From assembly GCA_018340805.1 (NCBI GenBank), contig JACMZG010001863.1:57418091-57482090 (forward strand): DNA of 64,000 nucleotides. Reading direction: 5' to 3'. Source of the stretch: Microvelia longipes (taxonomy: Eukaryota > Arthropoda > Insecta > Hemiptera > Veliidae). This document shows, piece after piece, positions 58,561 through 64,000 of this stretch (within the stretch, counting starts at the first letter, position 1; each line of letters begins with the position of its first letter). A program made the translations under genes and the position numbers. Under the pieces are notes generated by a model that saw only the letters and a list, made by a program, of their open reading frames with translations, did no database searches and was not told the origin of the DNA.

Positions 58561-59219
58561 TAAGTAATAATTTAATTTAATGTGTGAAATGATTAATTAA
58601 TTCATAAATTAATTATTAACATAACAATTAAGAAACAAGTATAATTTATTATTTATAGCAACAATTTAAAAAAAATCCTTTCTTAATCATAAATTGTTTT
58701 ATTGTATTTTACTTTTATTTTTATTATTTACCTAATTTCATTCATTGTATATGTTAACAATTCAATATTGTCCAAACAACTGTATATTTAATATTTGTAC
58801 AAAAAATAAAAAAATAAATGTTACTATTTCCTTTATAATGCTTTTCATTTCTATGTCACTCAACCCTGTGTTATTTTTCTTTAAACCACACATTGTATGA
58901 TGTCTTTAACTGTTTGTTAGTCCAACCTCTTTTACTTTTTTAGTTTGGTACATCTAGTGCTCTTAGTTGTGCATTAAAGATAGTTAACATTTGTTCAATT
59001 TTTAATTGTAATGTATGTATTGACATATTTCACATAACTAAAACTTTTTTTTGTTCTATGTTAGCGTTACACTCACAATGATTACTGAGAGTGTAATATG
59101 ACCAGGTGCCATTAGTTTATGTGAAGTTAGTTAATGCGGTATTTCAATTATTAATTAAACATGAATTAATTATCATTAATGCTAATCCTATAACTAAGTG
59201 CACGTGTAGTTCTACTCAA

Positions 59220-59580
59220 ATCGAGCAGTAGAGGGCACTAGACAGACAGTAGAGGCAACTACAATGGAGGGGAGGTAACTGGAAAAAAATAGTTACCTCT
59301 ACTAGAAACCTAGTGAGGCAACTAGCTATTCTAGAAGAGCCTACTAGAATAGCAATAGAGGCAACCATAAATTATAGTGAAGATAACTAAATAGTAGTAG
59401 AGGCAACCAGAAAATATAATTGGGGAAACTATACAGTAGTTGAGTCAACCAGAAAAATATATTAGGGGTAACTACACAGTAGTAGAGTCTGCCAGAAAAT
59501 GTATTTGAGGTAACTACACAGTAGTAGAGCCTACCAGAAAATATAGTTGTAGTAACTGAAGTTTCATTGATGTGGATATG
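59220..59580. repeat. Degenerate ~44-bp subterminal array of element H
   Basis: Recurring GTAACTACACAGTAGTAGAG, CCTACCAGAAAATATA-type units, about seven or eight, increasingly degenerate outward. Confidence 0.7.
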
Positions 59581-60187
59581 AACGTTAATGTGGTAACTTG
59601 AATACCTTGTTAAGGTAACCAGAATGCAATTGCTGATAACAAAAATGTGTAGTTAAGGTAACTAGAAACTAGCTGAGCGAACTACTTAACGTCCTCATTC
59701 ACTACAAATTCTAGTTGAGATAACTATAACATTACTAGACTTCACTGGCAAAATTATTTAAGGTCAATATAAAGTCCCAGTGGAGTTTGGTTAAGGCTAA
59801 TGAAAGTACACGTGGATTTTTGCTTTGTTCGTTGCGCCAACTAAACAAATTGGTTGTGCTTAACTAGAAAATGCTTGAGAATCTCTGTCTTTAACTAAAA
59901 GTTACCATTGCACCTAACTAAACTTAGGTGGAGGTTACTAAACAATTTAGTTACTTTACCAATGATTCTAACTAAAATACTGTTGGTTTAGCTAAATTTC
60001 CCAGTGAACGTATGGGTTACCTCAACAAGAACCCTTAACAGAATTGATTAGTCAATTCAACTAAACGCCCTTAACTATTTTCATTTAGTTAACTCAGGAT
60101 ACTTCTAGTAGTCATTCGCTTCACTAGAATTTCTTGTTAGACCCAGTGTTTTTCCACTGGGAAACGCCAGAAATTTTTCTCAGTGTA

Positions 60188-60572
60188 TCTTCAAGCCGTG
60201 CAGAATAGCTCGATAATGTATTATTAATTTTTTATGCTAAGAGGAGCAAGACATGGGTACTCAGTACACCCATGTCGATCAACAAACAACGATATTATTT
60301 ATAATTTCAAAATAGTACTCCAACTAGGTCCCAGCAAGACTTTCAAAATTGCATGGAACGCAGGAAAATTTCTTATACAACACAAGAATGCATTCTTATA
60401 TAATCCTAATAAATGTGCTAAGTTTAATTTCTTTGATAAGTTAACGTTTTTCTTTTAATGTTAAAAACCAAATATTAATCTAATTATGTTTAAGTTTGAT
60501 ACAAGTGCATTAATTAAATAATTATACTAAGTTTAAATACGGACAGTATATCTTTGGTTATTTTGATTCTGT
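60188..60572. other. AT-rich interval; small hairpin
   Basis: GACATGGGTACTCAGTACAC CCATGTC-type hairpin near 60250-60275. The plus-strand frame at 60234 has no recognised domain. Confidence 0.35.
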
Positions 60573-60745
60573 AATGTTAAGCCGCGCCGATAGGTCAGTG
60601 ACTAAATGGGTAACTACTGGAAATAAAACGGAAATATTTACAGCCTGAGGACGAGCAAAGCGAGTCCGGAGTTGTGAGCATGAGCGTAGGAAATGAGATG
60701 TGGTGAGGAAAAGCTCTAATTTACCCCGTACCTAATTATTTCATA
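60573..60745 (+). mobile_element. Family B right half with 5S-like segment
   Basis: GTTAAGCCGCGCCGATAGGT, CAGTGACTAAATGGGTAACT then ACTGGAAA corresponds to the 5S-like segment, followed by CTGAGGACGAGCAAAGCGAG, GAGCATGAGCGTAGG and terminal TACCCCGTACC. Confidence 0.65.
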
Positions 60746-60777
60746 CTTTCAAAGTGAAGCAAACAATACTTAATTTT

Positions 60778-61260
60778 TTGGTAAATCTTCGGTATACGGT
60801 GCACCCTGTTATCAATACTATATATCGATATATTTTTAGTTTAGAGATATGACGTAGGAACAATCAATATATGTTTATATATGTTTTAACTATAATTAAT
60901 AAATTAACGACTCTGCTTACCTTTTAAGTGCTCAGTTCTCGTTTACGTACTCATATACTGAGGGATAATTAGGAGGCGGGGTAATATTATCGTATTAAAA
61001 CGACTCATAATAAGATAATTTAATATAAAATGAGATAAAAACATAAACAATCTTCAGTATTGGTTAAATAATTATTATTTCATTATTCTACTGCTAAGGT
61101 GGGGGGATGGTAGAGACGGAGAAACATAAACATCTGAAGACGGGAGTGTTGTTTGGGGGGACACGGTACATATCGATACATGGTTACAAGGAGAGTTCGA
61201 TATATATCGAAATAGGACGTTGATAACAGGGTGCACCGTATATCGAAGTTCAGCCAATTT
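60778..61260. mobile_element. Family G MITE
   Basis: The left CTTCGGTATACGGTGCACCC then TGTTATCAA is inverse to the right TTGATAACAGGGTGCACCGT then ATATCGAAG. About 483 bp. The minus-strand frame at 61075-61356 lies partly inside and is not supported as a gene. Confidence 0.82.
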
Positions 61261-62760
61261 TTTATTAAATCGGTAGAGATATTTTTCTGTCTTACACTTT
61301 CTTTTAATTAAATATACTTGTTTGTTGGGAAAAACAATACTTTTCAGTATAAACATGAATTGTCTTTAGAGATACTGGAGAGTATATCATTAATTATGAA
61401 TTGAAAACAGTTTACCTTGAAGCCAAACCTAATTCATAACTTGGTCCTTACATTTATTTCCTGTGTTTATCCTTCAATTTATTTAAACTAAGTTGTTTAT
61501 GAATTTGATGATCCAAACGAATATTATCACTGAGACTTTTGACAATCATAATAAAATGTGAAAAATAATTTACTTTAAATCATTTAGAATTGGATCATTT
61601 AAAAATTCAAATAGAGAGGAATAAGAGAGCCAAAGATAAAAGTAAAATGTTATTACATCTCTCACTCATCTCTTAACAATATCGCACAGTAGTCTGCTAT
61701 GCCGTGCCAGACTAGCCCCCCTACTCCCGGTCATTTCCCCCCACTATACCTTACCCATCTTTTTACCTCTAGTTCCCTACCCTACCTAACCTACCACTCT
61801 ACCTAACTATTCCACCCTAACTACCTCTCTCACTAACAACCTCTATACCAAACCTGCCCATTATACTTTCGGTTTAATTTCATTGCAACCAATTCCAAAA
61901 AATCCGTCCTCAGAGCTTTTTTCAACACAGAGCTGAATTGTTTTGTGCATTTTTTTACCCATCATAAAAACGAACGCATTTGCATAAAGAAGGTAAATTG
62001 ACAATAATAACAATAAAAATATAAATGGAATTTGAAAAATAAGTGGTTTTAAGCAATTTAAGGCATTATTGTTATTACCTCCAAACATATGTATTTTTAT
62101 AATTTATTTAACGGCCTTCTCATTATTACATATATGATTGCAGTCATTTTTCAGATTTATTACATAACATTTATACCTTGATTTATTTTGCTTTTTATAT
62201 TATCATAATATCATGTTTTATTTAAGTATATTACTTATACGCTTATTTTACATTTATATTTTTAATTTTCATACAAAATAATAACAAAATTTAAAGATTT
62301 TTTAAAATTAATTCAAATGAAAAAATAATGTATTATCAGTAATGTTGACTCTAACACTCTTGGGAGTGAAACATAAAATAAGCAATGAGAAATAAATTAC
62401 TTGTAAATCTTGTATATTATACTGGAAAATCGAAAATAAATCCAAGTCTGAGGGAATTAAATTCTAAGCAGTATAAACTCTAAAGAGCAGGGTAATAAAT
62501 TTTTATAAAATGCATATAAAATTGAAATAATATTGTAATGCATATAAAATTGAAATAATATATAAAATATAAAATTCAAGTCTGATATCATGAATTACGT
62601 TTCTTCCCGAAATAATTGTGATTGCACTTGAACTTATTTTTTTTTGAGTTTACCATTTTGAAAATTTAAAAAATTTTGACTTTGAAACATATATTTTATT
62701 TTTCTACTCTTTAAGAGCTTTCAAACGACATACTAGTTAATTTTTTAATTTAATTAGTTT
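61261..62760. other. AT-rich interval with a C/T-rich tract at 61700-61860
   Basis: No gene recognised. The C/T tract holds CCTAACC and CCTACC words but is not a telomeric array. The minus-strand frame at 61861-62088 has a short hydrophobic stretch but no identifiable family. Confidence 0.4.
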
Positions 62761-62887
62761 TAAGTTAAATTTAATTTATTTTTAAGTGGTTCGTCATATT
62801 AGCCGCCATTTTAATATCCATTTTCGAATTTTATCCAAAAACTATACAGCTGTGACATGTAATTAGTACTACACGCTTACCAAATTT

Positions 62888-62942
62888 GGTCAAAATCGGT
62901 CAATTTTGACCGATTTTGACCCGATAACCGGCAGTTATCGGG
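62888..62942. repeat. Two adjacent hairpins
   Basis: GGTCAAAATCGGTCAA pairs with its complement across TT (62888-62921), followed at once by CCCGATAAC/GTTATCGGG around CGGCA (62921-62942). Probably part of an unrecognised repeat end. Confidence 0.75.
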
Positions 62943-64000
62943 AGACGTAGAGATACACAAACCATTTAGCTGCTGTGCCATTTAGCCTTCTAATGAAGAC
63001 CTCACTGACCTTCGTTCAATAACTATATTGATTATTGTGCTCATATTAGTTAAAGTGACTTGGCAGACGATAGAAGGAATCACCCAGTGATGATACTCCT
63101 AGCCATAGGTAAAATTATAATATTTTATCAGTATAAAATTTAAAAATTTTTACTGAGCTGACTAGATTCATGATGTCACACCAACCTTATTTTTTTTAAT
63201 GTGGCGCATTTTTGTGAGTAGATAGATAGACCCTATTGTTTTTAAAATATTTATGACGTCCCAAGTTTAGACCCCAACTTAAAACAACGTGTCTCATCTC
63301 AAGGTATAGATAGCAAGCTAAATCGATTTCAGTTACAACGGACTATCCCAAATGGCGCAAAGGCGTAAATCTATAAATTGCTTTACATGTGTATACACTT
63401 ATATGGTTCCAAAAGGGGCATAGCGAGCCAATGACCATGCGCTAAATACATGGATGACATGCAACCAAAAGTAAAAAAAAAAACTCACAAGATGACCCTG
63501 GGGCCGCGAGTTGCCCTGTTAGGCCGAGGCCGCGGAGCTGATATGGGCCAAATGCCTATATTTAGTAATAAACCTGGTAAATGGTAAAATAAATCTGGTA
63601 ATCTGCCCAAAAATTACTTCAGTGAAGCATTATTTTCCTGCCGTGAGTAGATAAATATTGTTATCACAAATGTTTTTCTCCCAAGACATAATTTTACTCA
63701 ACTTTTCTCGGTGTTTAAGGAAAAGTAAAAAGGGCAGCTTAGAGAAAATTCTTCATAAATTCTTTTCGCTTGAGATTCGTTATAGAACACAGAGTGCAGT
63801 CTAGGGCAGATAAGAGTACGACCCTGGACGTGCTCGAACGTAGATTTTACTCTAGGTTACACTAATACACATTAGAGTAACAGTAACGTGCCAAACAAAC
63901 CTCATCAATGCGATGAGTGTAATAACACTTTTATTAATCATTCCAAACTCTTGCTGCCGTAATTTACTTAACGTAGACTTAACATGTGCATGTGGACACG
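62943..64000. other. Interval without recognised gene
   Basis: A short GC-rich patch at 63495-63545 (GAGGCCGCGG) is not accompanied by an open frame or RNA fold I can support. Confidence 0.4.

Larger units (their letters stand above)
55386..60187. mobile_element. Putative 4.8-kb non-autonomous CACTA/CMC-like transposon (element H)
   Basis: Ends are exact inverted 15-mers TACACTGAGAAAAAT (55386-55400) and complement (60173-60187). If the terminal TA is target sequence, the element is CACTG...CAGTG with a 2-bp TA duplication, as in CACTA/CMC-type transposons. Both ends carry many degenerate subterminal words: TTAGTT or TTAACTAGAA on the left, mirror-image AACTAAA on the right. No transposase frame is present; all frames inside are short. 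At least two younger elements sit inside it (56203-56620 and 57743-58400). An alternative is two unrelated single ends. Confidence 0.6.

Noticed and set aside
61700..61860. CCTAACC/CCTACC words resembling insect telomere (TTAGG)n
   Set aside because: The words are irregular and interspersed within a general C/T-rich tract; no tandem CCTAA array.
1..64000. Endogenous viral elements, LTR retrotransposons or integrated bacterial genes
   Set aside because: No protease, integrase, capsid, LTR pair or bacterial-style gene cluster was recognised on either strand.

Overview
This 64 kb window is AT-rich eukaryotic DNA with no complete protein-coding gene. It is dominated by transposable-element debris, short inverted-repeat (MITE-like) elements, minisatellites and long TA arrays. 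Nothing bacterial is present: no operons, no ribosome binding sites, no rRNA operon, no CRISPR array. The RNase H-bearing LINE tail of I/R1 type, the tRNA-headed SINEs and the style of the one candidate first exon (arthropod-like TCAGT initiator, GTAAGT donor) suggest an arthropod, most likely an insect with a large repeat-rich genome. The species cannot be named from sequence alone.

Regional layout. 0-3.5 kb: fragments of a dispersed repeat here called family B, a foldback element (644-1061) inserted in it, a 23-bp minisatellite, and the first of three copies of an ~0.8 kb TIR element (family A). 4.6-5.4 kb: the best family B copy, carrying a stretch resembling the 5S rRNA internal promoter. 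6.3-6.95 kb: 3' end of an I/R1-type LINE. 9-9.5 kb and 14.5-16.85 kb: minisatellites, including a GC-rich 42-bp array of about 30 units. 18.2-19.3 kb: head-to-tail dimer of a MITE. 21.9-22.1 and 25.4-25.7 kb: two unrelated tRNA-derived SINEs, the second with a 14-bp target duplication. 26.1-27.4 kb: inverted family B copies around a unique segment. 30.5-31.9 kb: a second LINE 3' fragment with a 13-bp target duplication, a TA array and a near-perfect palindromic element. 32-45 kb: more MITEs, a 57-bp minisatellite, and family A nested inside an inverted family B arrangement. 48.0-48.9 kb: a palindromic element inserted at TA inside a family B copy, which lies about 30 bp inside the putative intron of a minus-strand first exon. 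55.4-60.2 kb: a 4.8 kb structure bounded by CACTG...CAGTG ends with TA on both sides and full of subterminal repeats, suggestive of a non-autonomous CACTA/CMC-type transposon. 60.2-64 kb: another MITE, then mostly featureless AT-rich DNA.

The only credible host-gene feature is a short minus-strand first coding exon (48713-48770) with an upstream in-frame stop, a good start context, a strong splice donor and an initiator-like motif. If real, the 48 kb to its left would be intron and/or intergenic DNA. Family names A-G and H are labels for this report only. All element classes are inferred from termini, target duplications and similarity between copies inside this window; no database search was possible.
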